From contig NZ_KB907786.1 of the NCBI RefSeq assembly GCF_000382205.1, forward strand, positions 62,001 through 126,000: a stretch of DNA of 64,000 nucleotides. The letters run 5' to 3'. The position numbers were made by a program, and so were the translations under genes. The notes below the pieces were generated by a model, which saw only the letters and a list, made by a program, of their open reading frames with translations, was not told the DNA's origin and did no database searches. Source of the stretch: Dyadobacter beijingensis DSM 21582. Its GTDB lineage: Bacteria; Bacteroidota; Bacteroidia; Cytophagales; Spirosomataceae. This document shows, piece by piece, positions 52,658 to 61,376 of the stretch. How positions within the stretch are numbered: the stretch's first letter is position 1; the number at the start of each line of letters is the position of its first letter.

Positions 52658-53509
52658 ATGAATAAAATCGGATTTAATGTGCTGGCCTGGACGGCGGCAG
52701 TTTCGGACGACCTGTTCCCGATCATAGAAAGATTGAAAACGATAGGCTACGACGGCGTCGAGTTCTATTTAGGCCCGCAGGAAGCGGCAGCTTACCAGCG
52801 GATGGGAAGTTTTGTCAAAGACCTGGGCCTCGAAACAACGGCGGTCATGACGCTGGGCGCAGACGAAAACCCGGTGAACGACTCGGCCGAGGTCCGCGGA
52901 AGAGCATTGGACAAGATCAAATGGGCTGTGGACCGTGCGCATGACCTCAATTCGAAAGTCATTTGCGGGCCGTTCCATTCGGCGCATACCGTGTTTGTAA
53001 ACCGCCCGGCCAACGACCGGGAATATGCATTGGCAGGCGAAGTGCTGAACGCCGCAGCCGATTACGCGGCTCAGGCCAATATCACATTCGCATTGGAAGC
53101 ACTCAACCGTTTCGAATGCTATTTGTGCAACACCATGGAGCAGCTGCTTAAGTTGGTGAAAGCCGCCGACCATCCGAACGTGCGGGCGATGTTCGACACG
53201 CACCATTCCAATATTGAGGAAAAAAGTTACCTGAACGCATTGCAAACCATCGCGCCCGTGCTCGCGCACGTGCATATCAGCGAGAACGACCGCGGTACGC
53301 CGGGTACGGGACAGGTAAAGTGGGACGATGCCTTCGCCGCATTGGCGGCCATTAAATATGACGGCTGGCTGACGATCGAGGCATTCTCGCGTAACGATCC
53401 GGGTTTTGCGAATGCGATCGGCGTTTGGCGGGAGTTCAACGAGCCGTGGGATATTGCCGAGAACGGCTACAAATTCATCCGCGAAATGGGCCTGAAACAC
53501 GGGCTCTGA
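52658..53509 (+). CDS. Sugar isomerase/epimerase TIM barrel (D-psicose/D-tagatose 3-epimerase-like)
   Basis: A 283-residue xylose-isomerase-like barrel with no signal peptide. The metal-site acids and histidines typical of ketose 3-epimerases are present: Glu in FALEALNRFECYLCNT, Asp/His in RAMFDTHHSNIEE, His in LAHVHISENDRGTPGTGQVK and the final Glu in LTIEAF. It likely epimerises or isomerises a ketose or a 3-keto sugar in the cytoplasm. It starts 89 bases after the DUF1080 gene and is followed after 24 bases by thuA-like, consistent with one transcript. Substrate is inferred only by context. Confidence 0.9.
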   Translation: MNKIGFNVLAWTAAVSDDLFPIIERLKTIGYDGVEFYLGPQEAAAYQRMGSFVKDLGLETTAVMTLGADENPVNDSAEVRGRALDKIKWAVDRAHDLNSKVICGPFHSAHTVFVNRPANDREYALAGEVLNAAADYAAQANITFALEALNRFECYLCNTMEQLLKLVKAADHPNVRAMFDTHHSNIEEKSYLNALQTIAPVLAHVHISENDRGTPGTGQVKWDDAFAALAAIKYDGWLTIEAFSRNDPGFANAIGVWREFNEPWDIAENGYKFIREMGLKHGL

Positions 53510-53533
53510 TAACCACCTTTTTCAGCCGGGTTT

Positions 53534-54583
53534 ATGAAAAATCTTTTGAAATCAATGCTGGCGCTCGGCATTGCATTGGTCACTTTCGGCTCCAAAGCGC
53601 AGGATGACCCCGCGAAACACCGGGTCGTGTATAAAGGCGACAAGGGCCCGGGGGTGGGTAAGAACATCGTTTTCATCGCCACCGACCATGAGTACCGGGG
53701 CGAAGAATCGCTTCCAGCACTGGCGCGCATCATGGCGAAGCGCTACGGGTTCACGTGCACCGTCGTGTACGCGCTGGACTCCAGCGGCTACATTTACCCC
53801 GGCAGCTCGAATGTCAAAGGCCTCGACGTGCTCGATAAGGCCGATCTGATGGTGTTATTCATGCGTTTCGCACATTTTGAGGACAAGGAAATGCAGCATT
53901 TCGAGAACTACCTGAAACGCGGCGGCCCGATCGTGGCATTCCGGACTTCCACCCACGCATTTGAAATCAAAAACGATCCGAAGTGGGAGCATTATACCTG
54001 GAACTACAAAGGCCCGAAAACGGCCTGGAAAGATGGTTTCGGGGAATATATCCTCGGAGAAACCTGGGTGTCGCATTACGGTACCAACCATAAACAATCT
54101 TCCAAAATCATCGTCGAAAAAGCGCAGGCCAGCCACGCTATTATGCGCGGTGTGCAGGATATGTGGGTACAATCCGGCGGCTACACGGCCGAGCCGAAAG
54201 GCACGGTGCTGGCACGCGGGCAGGTACTGAACGGCATGACGGCCGATTCGCCCGCCGATCCGACCAAAGAATTGCTACCGGTTGCCTGGATTCATGATTA
54301 TCAAATGGAAGGCGGCAAAAAGGGCCGGGCATTTACGACGACGCATGGTGCTTCCGAAGATTTGCTCAATGACGGTTTCAGAAGAATGGTCGTGAATGCG
54401 ATGTTCTGGGGTTTGGGGCTTGAAAAGGACATTAAACCGACCAACGACATTGCATTTGTAGGCCCTTACAAACCCACTACCTTCAATTTCAGCGGGTACA
54501 AGGCGAATGTAAAGCCGTCAGATCTAGCCGGGTGGGATTCGCTCATTATGCCGGGCGAGGTCGTGAAGAAGAAATCCAAATGA
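53534..54583 (+). CDS. ThuA-domain protein, exported
   Basis: A 349-residue protein with a signal peptide (LLKSMLALGIALVTFGSKAQ) and a class-I-glutamine-amidotransferase-like ThuA domain: GKNIVFIATDHEYRGEESL, a conserved DLMVLFMRFAHFEDKEMQHF strand-helix, and YLKRGGPIVAFRTSTHAF. The family is named for trehalose/sucrose utilisation and recurs in loci that use 3-keto sugars, but its reaction is not settled. Here it is exported, whereas the isomerases beside it are not. It starts 24 bases after the first epimerase gene. Confidence 0.9.
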   Translation: MKNLLKSMLALGIALVTFGSKAQDDPAKHRVVYKGDKGPGVGKNIVFIATDHEYRGEESLPALARIMAKRYGFTCTVVYALDSSGYIYPGSSNVKGLDVLDKADLMVLFMRFAHFEDKEMQHFENYLKRGGPIVAFRTSTHAFEIKNDPKWEHYTWNYKGPKTAWKDGFGEYILGETWVSHYGTNHKQSSKIIVEKAQASHAIMRGVQDMWVQSGGYTAEPKGTVLARGQVLNGMTADSPADPTKELLPVAWIHDYQMEGGKKGRAFTTTHGASEDLLNDGFRRMVVNAMFWGLGLEKDIKPTNDIAFVGPYKPTTFNFSGYKANVKPSDLAGWDSLIMPGEVVKKKSK

Positions 54584-54614
54584 TTTTTTATTAATTGAAA
54601 AAATAAACTTTTTA

Positions 54615-55442
54615 ATGTCTCAGCAACTTCCATTTCGCTTTGGGTCAGAGGTTTACACCTGGTTCATGAGCAACAGCGGCCAAACGCACCAAGGCCGGTT
54701 AGGACATATGATTGAAGTCATCGCGAAAGCGGGTTTCACGGGCATCCAACCCATTTTTACCTGGATGGGCGACCTCCAGGATCCCGATCTGCTCGAAGCC
54801 AAACTCAAAGAACAAGGTATCGAACTGGCCGCATTGGCTCTCGCACTGGACTGGAATGAAGCTGAGGAAACTGAGCGCGAGCGCGAAGTGGCCGACCACG
54901 CCATCCGCGTGCTGCAACGCTTCCCCGGGGCCGTGCTGAACACCGTACAAATCCCGACGGGCCGGCATAACATCCAGGAGCGCCAGCAACGCCTCATCAA
55001 TATCGTTAACACCGTATCGCGCCGCGCGGCCGACAAAGGCGTGCCGTGCAGCTACCATCCCAACTCGCCGCATAGCTCCATTATCCGCACCGAAGAGGAT
55101 TACAAAATCGTACTCGGCGGCCTGGATGCCTCGGTAACCGGCTGGACGCCCGATGTGGGCCACATTATCAACGGCGGCATGGACCCGCTTACGAAAATGA
55201 AGGAGTACCAGTCGCTCATCAACCACGTGCATTACAAAGACTGGAACGGCGCCCCTGAGTTTACATTAATGGGCAAAGGAAAGGTGGATCTGCCGGGCGT
55301 TACCCAGTGGCTGAAAGACATCAATTATACCGGCTGGATCATCTGCGAAGACGAAGGCGAAGAAGCCCTAGAAGACCCGGATTTCGTAACCCTGCACGAC
55401 GGAAAATGGATTCAGCAGGAGTTGATTCCCTCATTGAAGTGA
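54615..55442 (+). CDS. Sugar isomerase/epimerase TIM barrel (IolE-like), second copy
   Basis: A 275-residue xylose-isomerase-like barrel. FRFGSEVYTWFMSNSGQTHQ opens it. Barrel strands carry AGFTGIQPIFTW, SYHPNSPHS, the metal/proton-transfer block GWTPDVGHIINGG (as in inosose dehydratase and related enzymes), HVHYKDWNG and ICEDEGE. The enzyme could dehydrate, isomerise or cleave a keto sugar. It has no signal peptide. Close spacing (31 bases) to thuA suggests co-transcription. The substrate is not known and the enzyme is only distantly like the other two barrels here. Confidence 0.88.
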   Translation: MSQQLPFRFGSEVYTWFMSNSGQTHQGRLGHMIEVIAKAGFTGIQPIFTWMGDLQDPDLLEAKLKEQGIELAALALALDWNEAEETEREREVADHAIRVLQRFPGAVLNTVQIPTGRHNIQERQQRLINIVNTVSRRAADKGVPCSYHPNSPHSSIIRTEEDYKIVLGGLDASVTGWTPDVGHIINGGMDPLTKMKEYQSLINHVHYKDWNGAPEFTLMGKGKVDLPGVTQWLKDINYTGWIICEDEGEEALEDPDFVTLHDGKWIQQELIPSLK

Positions 55443-55485
55443 TTTGACCGCCGACGGTCGGTAAATAACGAAGCATTCCAGCGCT
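55443..55485. repeat. Short intergenic CCGAC-G-GTCGG hairpin
   Basis: The 43-base gap contains CCGACGGTCGG (CCGAC and GTCGG around one G), near 55452, within the family of repeats that marks this region. No terminator T-run follows. Confidence 0.5.
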
Positions 55486-56298
55486 ATGCCTACAATAAAA
55501 ACCAACGGTATCAATTTTTACTACGAGGAACGCGGTTCCGGGGAGCCTTTGCTGCTCATTATGGGCATTACCGCGCCGGGGTCGGTGTGGAACGTGCATG
55601 TGGCCGACTGGAAACATCATTTTCGCTGCATTATCGGCGATAACCGCGGCGTGGGGCTGACGGACAAACCGGCTGGACCGTATTCGACCGAGCAAATGGC
55701 CGACGATTATGCCGGGTTGCTGGATTCGCTGGGTTTGGAAAATGTGCATGTAGTAGGCTGCTCGATGGGCAGTACCATTGCCCAGCAGCTGGCGATCCGT
55801 CATCCTGAAAAGGTAAAATCGCTCGTGCTCATGTGCCCGTGGGCGCGGTGTGACAACTACGCCAAAAGCCTTTTTCAGCATATCGCGAATGCCAAGGCGC
55901 GTTTCCGGCCGGAGGAGTTCAGTTTGTATATTCAGCTGCTGATTTTTTCCAAAAAGTCGTGGGATGACGCGAAGCAGCACGAAGACCTTGAAAACGGACG
56001 GCGTATCGATGCTTTCAACCCGTTTCCGCAGCCATTACACGGCCTGGAAGGGCAGGCCGCGGCTTGTATTAACCACCATGCATTGCCGGACTTGGACAGG
56101 ATTACGGCACCAACGCTGGTGATAGGGGGCAGGGAAGACATTTTTACGCCGGTATGGATGGCAGAAGAGGTCGCCGGCGGGATTCCGGGCGCCGAACTCT
56201 TCCTGTATGACGAGCTCGGCCACGCATTTCATTTTGAAAATACAGAAGATTTCAATGCCCGTGTGAGGAACTGGCTGAGCCGCGTACCGGTAGCCTGA
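55486..56298 (+). CDS. Alpha/beta-fold hydrolase
   Basis: A 270-residue cytoplasmic hydrolase. The oxyanion strand LLLIMGITAPGSVW, the nucleophile elbow VVGCSMGSTIAQQLA (Ser in GCSMGS), an acid Asp in GGREDIFTP and the His in DELGHAFHFEN make a complete triad. It likely hydrolyses an ester, lactone or related bond. In this gene set a lactonase or esterase role on sugar lactones from C3/C1 oxidation is possible but unproven. A modest hairpin follows, so it may end the first transcript of the region. Confidence 0.88.
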   Translation: MPTIKTNGINFYYEERGSGEPLLLIMGITAPGSVWNVHVADWKHHFRCIIGDNRGVGLTDKPAGPYSTEQMADDYAGLLDSLGLENVHVVGCSMGSTIAQQLAIRHPEKVKSLVLMCPWARCDNYAKSLFQHIANAKARFRPEEFSLYIQLLIFSKKSWDDAKQHEDLENGRRIDAFNPFPQPLHGLEGQAAACINHHALPDLDRITAPTLVIGGREDIFTPVWMAEEVAGGIPGAELFLYDELGHAFHFENTEDFNARVRNWLSRVPVA

Positions 56299-56330
56299 TC
56301 CCGCATTTTTTCAGTAAAAAGCATTAAAAT

Positions 56331-56350
56331 AAGGCATTTTGCGCCTTTTT
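56331..56350 (+). terminator. Possible weak terminator after the hydrolase
   Basis: AAGGC (56331-56335) pairs with GCCTT (56343-56347) and is followed by three more T. With a short stem it may be leaky or only attenuate. Confidence 0.4.
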
Positions 56351-56385
56351 CAGGTTTAGATAATTACCAGTTTAATTAAGATATA

Positions 56386-57483
56386 ATGGAGATCGGCGAT
56401 TCGAAAGGCACCGGAAGGCAGGCGGAGGACTGGAAGAACAAGGTATCGAACCCTGTACAAGTGGGCGGTATCGAAACTTCCGTGCTGGACAATGGCGCTG
56501 GGCGCGGAACCCGCATTGCGTGGATCAACACCGGCGCAGGGCTGCGGTTTAAGGTGGTGATCGACCGGGCGATGGACATCGCCGAGGCGTTTCACAACCA
56601 ACACAGCCTGGCGTGGATCAGCCACGGCGGCATTACTTCCCCGCAACCGTTTTCGGACAAGGGCATCGACTGGCTCCGCACGTTCGGCGGCGGTCTGCTC
56701 ACGACCTGCGGCCTCTCGCATGCGGGCGGCCCCGAGTCGGACAGCTTCGGCGACCGCGGCTTGCACGGCTTGATCGGTAACCAGCCCGCGGAGATCGTCT
56801 CCATCGTACAGCCCGACCTGCGCGCCGGGAAATACGACATGAGCATCACCGGCATTATCCGCGAAACGCGGCCATTCGGGCCAAGTTTGGAACTTAGAAG
56901 AACCATTTCAGCGACCTTGGGCGAAGCCAGATTGCGCATTCATGACGAGGTGATCAACAAAGCCAATACCGCCGCGCCGCACATGCTGCTTTATCATTTC
57001 AACTTCGGCTGGCCGTTGGTGGACGAGGGTACGGATATTCTCTGGAACGGGCAATGGTTCCCACGACACGGCGCGGAAAATGCGAAGATTTTTAAGGACG
57101 GTAATGCATTCAAAAAAGCCCCTGCACCACTGGAAAGCCATTTGGGCAGCGGCGAGGAAGTAGCATTGATCGACGTGGATTCGGATATTTTCGGCGACAG
57201 CATTTGCGGCTTGCATAACGGGCAGCTCGGGCTCGCGGTTTCATTGAAATTCAAAAAACACCAACTCCCCTGGCTCGCCAACTGGCAGCATTGGGGCAAA
57301 GGGGAATATGTCACCGGCATCGAGCCCAGCACACACCCGCTCTCGGGCCAGGCAAAGGCGCGCGAAGACGGGACGCTCATTTTCCTCGAACCGGAAGAGA
57401 CACGGGAATATGACCTGGAACTGAGCGTGCTGACGACGAAAGAAGAGATCGAAGAGTTTGAATTGAAAGTAAATGTGTCGTAA
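56386..57483 (+). CDS. DUF4432 aldose-1-epimerase-like protein
   Basis: A 365-residue beta-sandwich protein of the galactose mutarotase superfamily. Features include VLDNGAGRGTRIAWINTGAG, DRAMDIAEAFHNQHSLAWIS, GGLLTTCGLSHAGGPE, DRGLHGLIGNQPAEI and HMLLYHFNFGWPLVDEGTDI, of which the His and Asp/Glu positions suit sugar ring binding. It probably interconverts anomers or isomers of the pathway's sugar. It has no signal peptide. It opens the second half of the region and is followed after 60 bases by a cupin isomerase-like gene. Confidence 0.88.
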   Translation: MEIGDSKGTGRQAEDWKNKVSNPVQVGGIETSVLDNGAGRGTRIAWINTGAGLRFKVVIDRAMDIAEAFHNQHSLAWISHGGITSPQPFSDKGIDWLRTFGGGLLTTCGLSHAGGPESDSFGDRGLHGLIGNQPAEIVSIVQPDLRAGKYDMSITGIIRETRPFGPSLELRRTISATLGEARLRIHDEVINKANTAAPHMLLYHFNFGWPLVDEGTDILWNGQWFPRHGAENAKIFKDGNAFKKAPAPLESHLGSGEEVALIDVDSDIFGDSICGLHNGQLGLAVSLKFKKHQLPWLANWQHWGKGEYVTGIEPSTHPLSGQAKAREDGTLIFLEPEETREYDLELSVLTTKEEIEEFELKVNVS

Positions 57484-57543
57484 CCGGTGCACAGCGCCGG
57501 AATATATTAATTCAACCAAAACCAATTCTTTAATACAAAAACA

Positions 57544-58758
57544 ATGGGACTTTCAAGTATAGCTGAGAAGGCGTTGGAGCAGGGAAAAGGCATTTTGCGC
57601 CTGGCGCCGACATGGGTGCCGCGTTCGTTTTGCGTTCCCGGCCGCAGGATCAAATTACACCCCGACGATTATTATGTGCTGGGCGGAGAGCGTGGCGGTA
57701 TCGATGAGCGTTGGTTGTCATCCACAACTCCTGCGGAAAATGGGCCGCTGACAGGCGAAAATGAAGGTTTGAGCCAAATCGTTTTGGAAGATGAATCAGG
57801 CGTTCAAAAAGTGACATTGCGCGATGCGGTGGAAGAGCTGAAAGGCCAGATTATCGGCGACAGACTTTGGGACCAATACAAAAGCTGGCCCATGTACTCC
57901 AAGTTTTTTGACAATATGGGGCCGCTTCCGCACCATATTCACCACAGGGACGAGCACGCGGCGATGGTGGGCCAGAACGGCAAGCCGGAAGCCTACTATT
58001 TTCCGCCTCAGCTGAATAACCACGGTGGCGATTTTCCATACACATTCATCGGTATCGCCCCCGGTACGACCAAAGAGCAGATCAAGGAGTGTCTGATGAA
58101 CTTTACCAAGGGCGATAACAAGATTACCAATTACTCCCAGGCGTTTCGTCTGGAACCGGGAACAGGCTGGGATGTGCCTCCCGGCATGTTGCACGCGCCA
58201 GGTAGCTTGTGTACCTACGAGCCTCAAAAAGCGTCGGATATTTTCGCGATGTATCAATCGCTTGTGAATGAGGCGGTTATTCCGGAAGAGTTGCTTTGGA
58301 AGGGAACGCCGAAGGACAGAATCGGTGACTACGACCTGCTGATGGAGGTAATCGACTGGGATTTGAACGTCAATCCCAATCTGATGGAAAAGCATTTCAT
58401 GCGTCCTAAACCGGTCAAAGATGTGGCTGAAATGGAGGCGGAAGGATACAGTGAAAACTGGATTTGCTATAAAAACGAGGCTTACAGCGCCAAGGAACTG
58501 ACCGTGTTGCCGGGCCAGACGGTGACGATCAAAGATGCTGCGGCATACGGAATGATCGTCATGCAGGGCCACGGCAAATTCGGGGTGTGGGATATCGAAA
58601 CCCCTGCATTGATCCGCTACGGACAGCTCACCAACGACGAATATTTCGTAACGGAAAAAGCGGCTACGGAAGGCGTAGTGATCAGCAACCCGTCGAAAAC
58701 AGATCCGATTGTGATTTTGAAACACTTCGGTCCCGGAAATCCGGATTTGATACTCTAA
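57544..58758 (+). CDS. Mannose-6-phosphate-isomerase-like cupin protein
   Basis: A 404-residue two-cupin protein resembling class I phosphomannose isomerase. The metal-site histidines and glutamate sit in PLPHHIHHRDEHAAMV. The inner cupin strand FRLEPGTGWDVPPGMLHAPG and the later TVLPGQTVTIKDAAAYGMIV define the two beta-barrels. It probably isomerises an aldose and ketose. Longer N-terminal sequence than in standard enzymes (WVPRSFCVPGRRIKL) may give it another substrate. It is followed by a repeat-bounded gap, then a third TIM-barrel gene. Confidence 0.83.
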   Translation: MGLSSIAEKALEQGKGILRLAPTWVPRSFCVPGRRIKLHPDDYYVLGGERGGIDERWLSSTTPAENGPLTGENEGLSQIVLEDESGVQKVTLRDAVEELKGQIIGDRLWDQYKSWPMYSKFFDNMGPLPHHIHHRDEHAAMVGQNGKPEAYYFPPQLNNHGGDFPYTFIGIAPGTTKEQIKECLMNFTKGDNKITNYSQAFRLEPGTGWDVPPGMLHAPGSLCTYEPQKASDIFAMYQSLVNEAVIPEELLWKGTPKDRIGDYDLLMEVIDWDLNVNPNLMEKHFMRPKPVKDVAEMEAEGYSENWICYKNEAYSAKELTVLPGQTVTIKDAAAYGMIVMQGHGKFGVWDIETPALIRYGQLTNDEYFVTEKAATEGVVISNPSKTDPIVILKHFGPGNPDLIL

Positions 58759-58773
58759 TGCCCCAGCGGGGCA

Positions 58774-58890
58774 CCCTGTTTCTAGCAAAGAGGAAAGAAT
58801 TGAATATTGAAGACTCCATCGGAGTCGCCTGATGCGCAGGAGGCACCTACGGAGCCAGATATCAGATCGGACATGTTGCTATAAACAGGG
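58774..58890. mobile_element. Inverted-repeat-bounded interspersed element (MITE/REP-like candidate)
   Basis: CCCTGTTTCTAGCAA (58774-58788) and TTGCTATAAACAGGG (58876-58890) are inverted 15-mers with one mismatch. Between and beside them lie small hairpins ACTCC-ATC-GGAGT, GCCT-GATGCGC-AGGaGGC and GGCACC-TAC-GGAGCC, and on the outer flanks CCCC-AGC-GGGG and GGCTCC-TC-CGGAGCT. It carries no gene. The form suggests a repeated, RNA- or DNA-structured element found in Bacteroidota intergenic space. Other copies lie outside this window, if any. Confidence 0.5.
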
Positions 58891-58936
58891 GGCTCCTCCG
58901 GAGCTATTTTCCATAAAAACTAAAATTCCTCAAACC

Positions 58937-59971
58937 ATGCCTGAAAATAATTTCCCCAAACTCCATAATGCCACATGGCCTGGCATCGTGGGCAAAGGTT
59001 CTGACTCAGAGCCGATTATTCCGTTTGATACATTGCTGGAAAAAACCGCAGCAGCGGAAGTGGACGGCGTGAAATTCGACGGTGTCGATATCGGTTTGTT
59101 CGACGAGCATATTGGTGAATACCTCAATGCAGCCGATGGCGGAAAGCGCCTGGCCGACAAGCTGGCGGGCTATAACCTCGAAGCGGGCAGTCTCGTCGCC
59201 AATGTATGGGCCGGTTCGGCCATGGGCAGCAAGGAAGCGCGCGATACGTTTGTGGAGCAGGTGCGTAAGGCATGCGAATTCGGCAAGCAACTCCGCGACG
59301 CCGGTGTGCGCCAGGGCGGCGTGATCCGCATCGATTCGGCCGCTTCGCCGGAAGCATGGTCGGCTGACCCGAAAGGCAATACCAAACAAATTGCGGAAAC
59401 TTTCCGTCGTGCTGCCGACGTGGCCGCTGATTTCGGCGAGCGCCTGGCTGCCGAAGGCGAGATCTGCTGGGGCGGTATGCACAGCTGGAAAGCGATGATC
59501 GACACACTCGAAGCGACTGACCGACCGAACGTCGGTTTCCAGGCTGATATGTCGCACACATTCCTGTATTTGCTGGGATACAATGCGCCGGAAGACCGCA
59601 TTCTGCCCGCAGATTTCCAGTGGGAAGACCGCGCTACTTTGGACGAAGCTTTCAAGAAAATGACCGCCGCTCTGCGTCCTTGGACCATCGATTTCCACGT
59701 AGCACAAAACGACGGAACGGTGCACGGAACCGGCTCACACGATAAAACCGGTCGCCACTGCCTCGCCACCGACCCGAACGGCAAGCTCGATATCGTGCAC
59801 CACGCCGGTTTCTGGCTCCGCGACGAGAAGGGAGAGCTTACCCGCGCATTCCGCCATATCTGCTGGGATGGCTGTATGTTCCCGAACGAGGTAATGTACA
59901 AGCAGGAAACATGGAACGACATCCTCGCCGCGCTCGTGAAGGTGCGTAACGCGCATGGGTGGCAGGCGTGA
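58937..59971 (+). CDS. Sugar isomerase/epimerase TIM barrel, third copy
   Basis: A 344-residue barrel. The ATG at 58937 starts at [17 protein letters not shown] frame open 35 codons further upstream runs through the intergenic element and is rejected. Conserved acids and histidines are in [44 protein letters not shown] and [15 protein letters not shown]. The last part, [14 protein letters not shown], is typical of this subgroup that accompanies Gfo/Idh dehydrogenases. It likely acts on the same keto sugar as the other isomerases, at another step. It has no signal peptide. Confidence 0.87.
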   Translation: MPENNFPKLHNATWPGIVGKGSDSEPIIPFDTLLEKTAAAEVDGVKFDGVDIGLFDEHIGEYLNAADGGKRLADKLAGYNLEAGSLVANVWAGSAMGSKEARDTFVEQVRKACEFGKQLRDAGVRQGGVIRIDSAASPEAWSADPKGNTKQIAETFRRAADVAADFGERLAAEGEICWGGMHSWKAMIDTLEATDRPNVGFQADMSHTFLYLLGYNAPEDRILPADFQWEDRATLDEAFKKMTAALRPWTIDFHVAQNDGTVHGTGSHDKTGRHCLATDPNGKLDIVHHAGFWLRDEKGELTRAFRHICWDGCMFPNEVMYKQETWNDILAALVKVRNAHGWQA

Positions 59972-60133
59972 TGATCGTGAAAAATTGACAGCCGACCACT
60001 GACAGCCGACCGCCGATCGCTTGTAATGCAGAAAACCGTTGTGCGGTAACTGTACCAATATCGGCGGTCAAAACAATATTCCAAAAACCTAAGGCTCGAA
60101 GCAACACGCCGAAAGCCCCAACCAATAAAACCA
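59972..60133. repeat. Intergenic CCGAC repeats and AAGGCT box before the Gfo/Idh gene
   Basis: TGACAGCCGACC occurs twice with a 14-base period (59986-59997 and 60000-60011), followed by GCCGATCGC and later ATCGGCGGTC. CCTAAGGCT recurs at 60088-60096 with CGAAGC and GAAAGCCCC close to the start of the next gene. Confidence 0.6.
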
Positions 60134-61294
60134 ATGTCAGAAAAAAAACAAATACGCGTTGCCCTGATCGGTTCCGGTTTGATGGGCCGCACGCATACCA
60201 ATGGTTATAAAAGAATCGGGGACTTCTTCCCGGAACTCGAATACCGCCCGGTACTGGCAGCCGTTTGCTCCCGCAATGAGGAGAAAGTGAAAGCTTTCGC
60301 CGAGCAATGGGGCTACGAATCGTACGAAACCGACTGGCGCAAAATCATCGAGCGCGACGATATCGACGCGGTGGATATTTGTACACCGAACGATACGCAC
60401 GCCGAGATCGCATTGGCAGCGGCCGCGAAGGGCAAAATGATCCTTTGCGAAAAACCTTTGGCACGTACATTGGCAGAAGCTAAAACAATGGTGGACGCCA
60501 TCGAAGCCGCGGGTGTTAAAAACACGGTATGGTACAACTACCGCCGCGTTCCCGCTGTGACTTTGGCGAAGCAAATCGTGGACTCAGGTAAACTGGGCCG
60601 CATTTTCCATTACCGTGCAAACTTTCTGCAAGACTGGACGATCAGCCCGGACGTACCGCAGGGCGGAACGGCTACCTGGCGCCTCGATGCAGACGCGGCC
60701 GGTTCCGGCGTAACGGGCGATTTGCTCGCGCACTGTATCGACACGGCGATGTGGATCAACGGCGGCATCAAGGACGTATCAGCTGTGACCGAGACATTTA
60801 TCAAAGAGCGCAAGCACACCGGTACCGGCGAAGTGCAGAAAGTAGGCATCGACGATGCCTGTATATTCCATTGCCATTTCGATAACGGCTCACTAGGCCT
60901 TTTCGAATCGACGCGTTACGCACGCGGCCACAAAGCGCTTTATACATTTGAAATCAACGGTGAACATGCTTCCATCCGTTGGGATTTGCATGACCTGAAC
61001 CGCCTGGAATATTTCGATCATAGCGACGATTCGATCGTGCGCGGATGGCGTTCCATCCTCGTTACCGACGGCGACCAGCCTTACATGAAGCGCTGGTGGA
61101 TTCCGGGAACCAGCATTGGTTACGAGCACTCGTTTATACACCAGGCAGCCGATTTCTTCGAAAGCCTGCAAACCGGCAAACCATGCTCGCCGACGTTCAA
61201 AGACGCTTATGAAACACAGAAGGTGTGTGAAGCGGTACTCGATTCGGCGGCTTCCAAAAGCTGGAAAGATACCGGCGTACATTGGGAAGGTTAA
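60134..61294 (+). CDS. Gfo/Idh/MocA family NAD(P)-dependent oxidoreductase
   Basis: A 386-residue sugar dehydrogenase. The N-terminal Rossmann fold shows [20 protein letters not shown] and [20 protein letters not shown]. The catalytic Lys is in [15 protein letters not shown]. The C-terminal domain has [20 protein letters not shown] (catalytic His) and substrate-binding segments around [17 protein letters not shown]. Members of this family oxidise sugars, often at C3. Beside DUF1080 and keto-sugar isomerases, C3 oxidation or reduction is the leading hypothesis. There is no signal peptide. The ABC importer genes follow 82 bases later. Confidence 0.93.
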   Translation: MSEKKQIRVALIGSGLMGRTHTNGYKRIGDFFPELEYRPVLAAVCSRNEEKVKAFAEQWGYESYETDWRKIIERDDIDAVDICTPNDTHAEIALAAAAKGKMILCEKPLARTLAEAKTMVDAIEAAGVKNTVWYNYRRVPAVTLAKQIVDSGKLGRIFHYRANFLQDWTISPDVPQGGTATWRLDADAAGSGVTGDLLAHCIDTAMWINGGIKDVSAVTETFIKERKHTGTGEVQKVGIDDACIFHCHFDNGSLGLFESTRYARGHKALYTFEINGEHASIRWDLHDLNRLEYFDHSDDSIVRGWRSILVTDGDQPYMKRWWIPGTSIGYEHSFIHQAADFFESLQTGKPCSPTFKDAYETQKVCEAVLDSAASKSWKDTGVHWEG

Positions 61295-61376
61295 TACAAT
61301 AATGCATTCATAATCTGAGGCTTTGACCATATCCTGCCAGTCGGGATGAGGTGAAAGCCTCAGTTTCCATTCTGCG

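Noticed and set aside
58832..58936. A 35-codon N-terminal extension of the third isomerase
   Set aside because: It runs through the inverted-repeat element, and the family-like start is at 58937.
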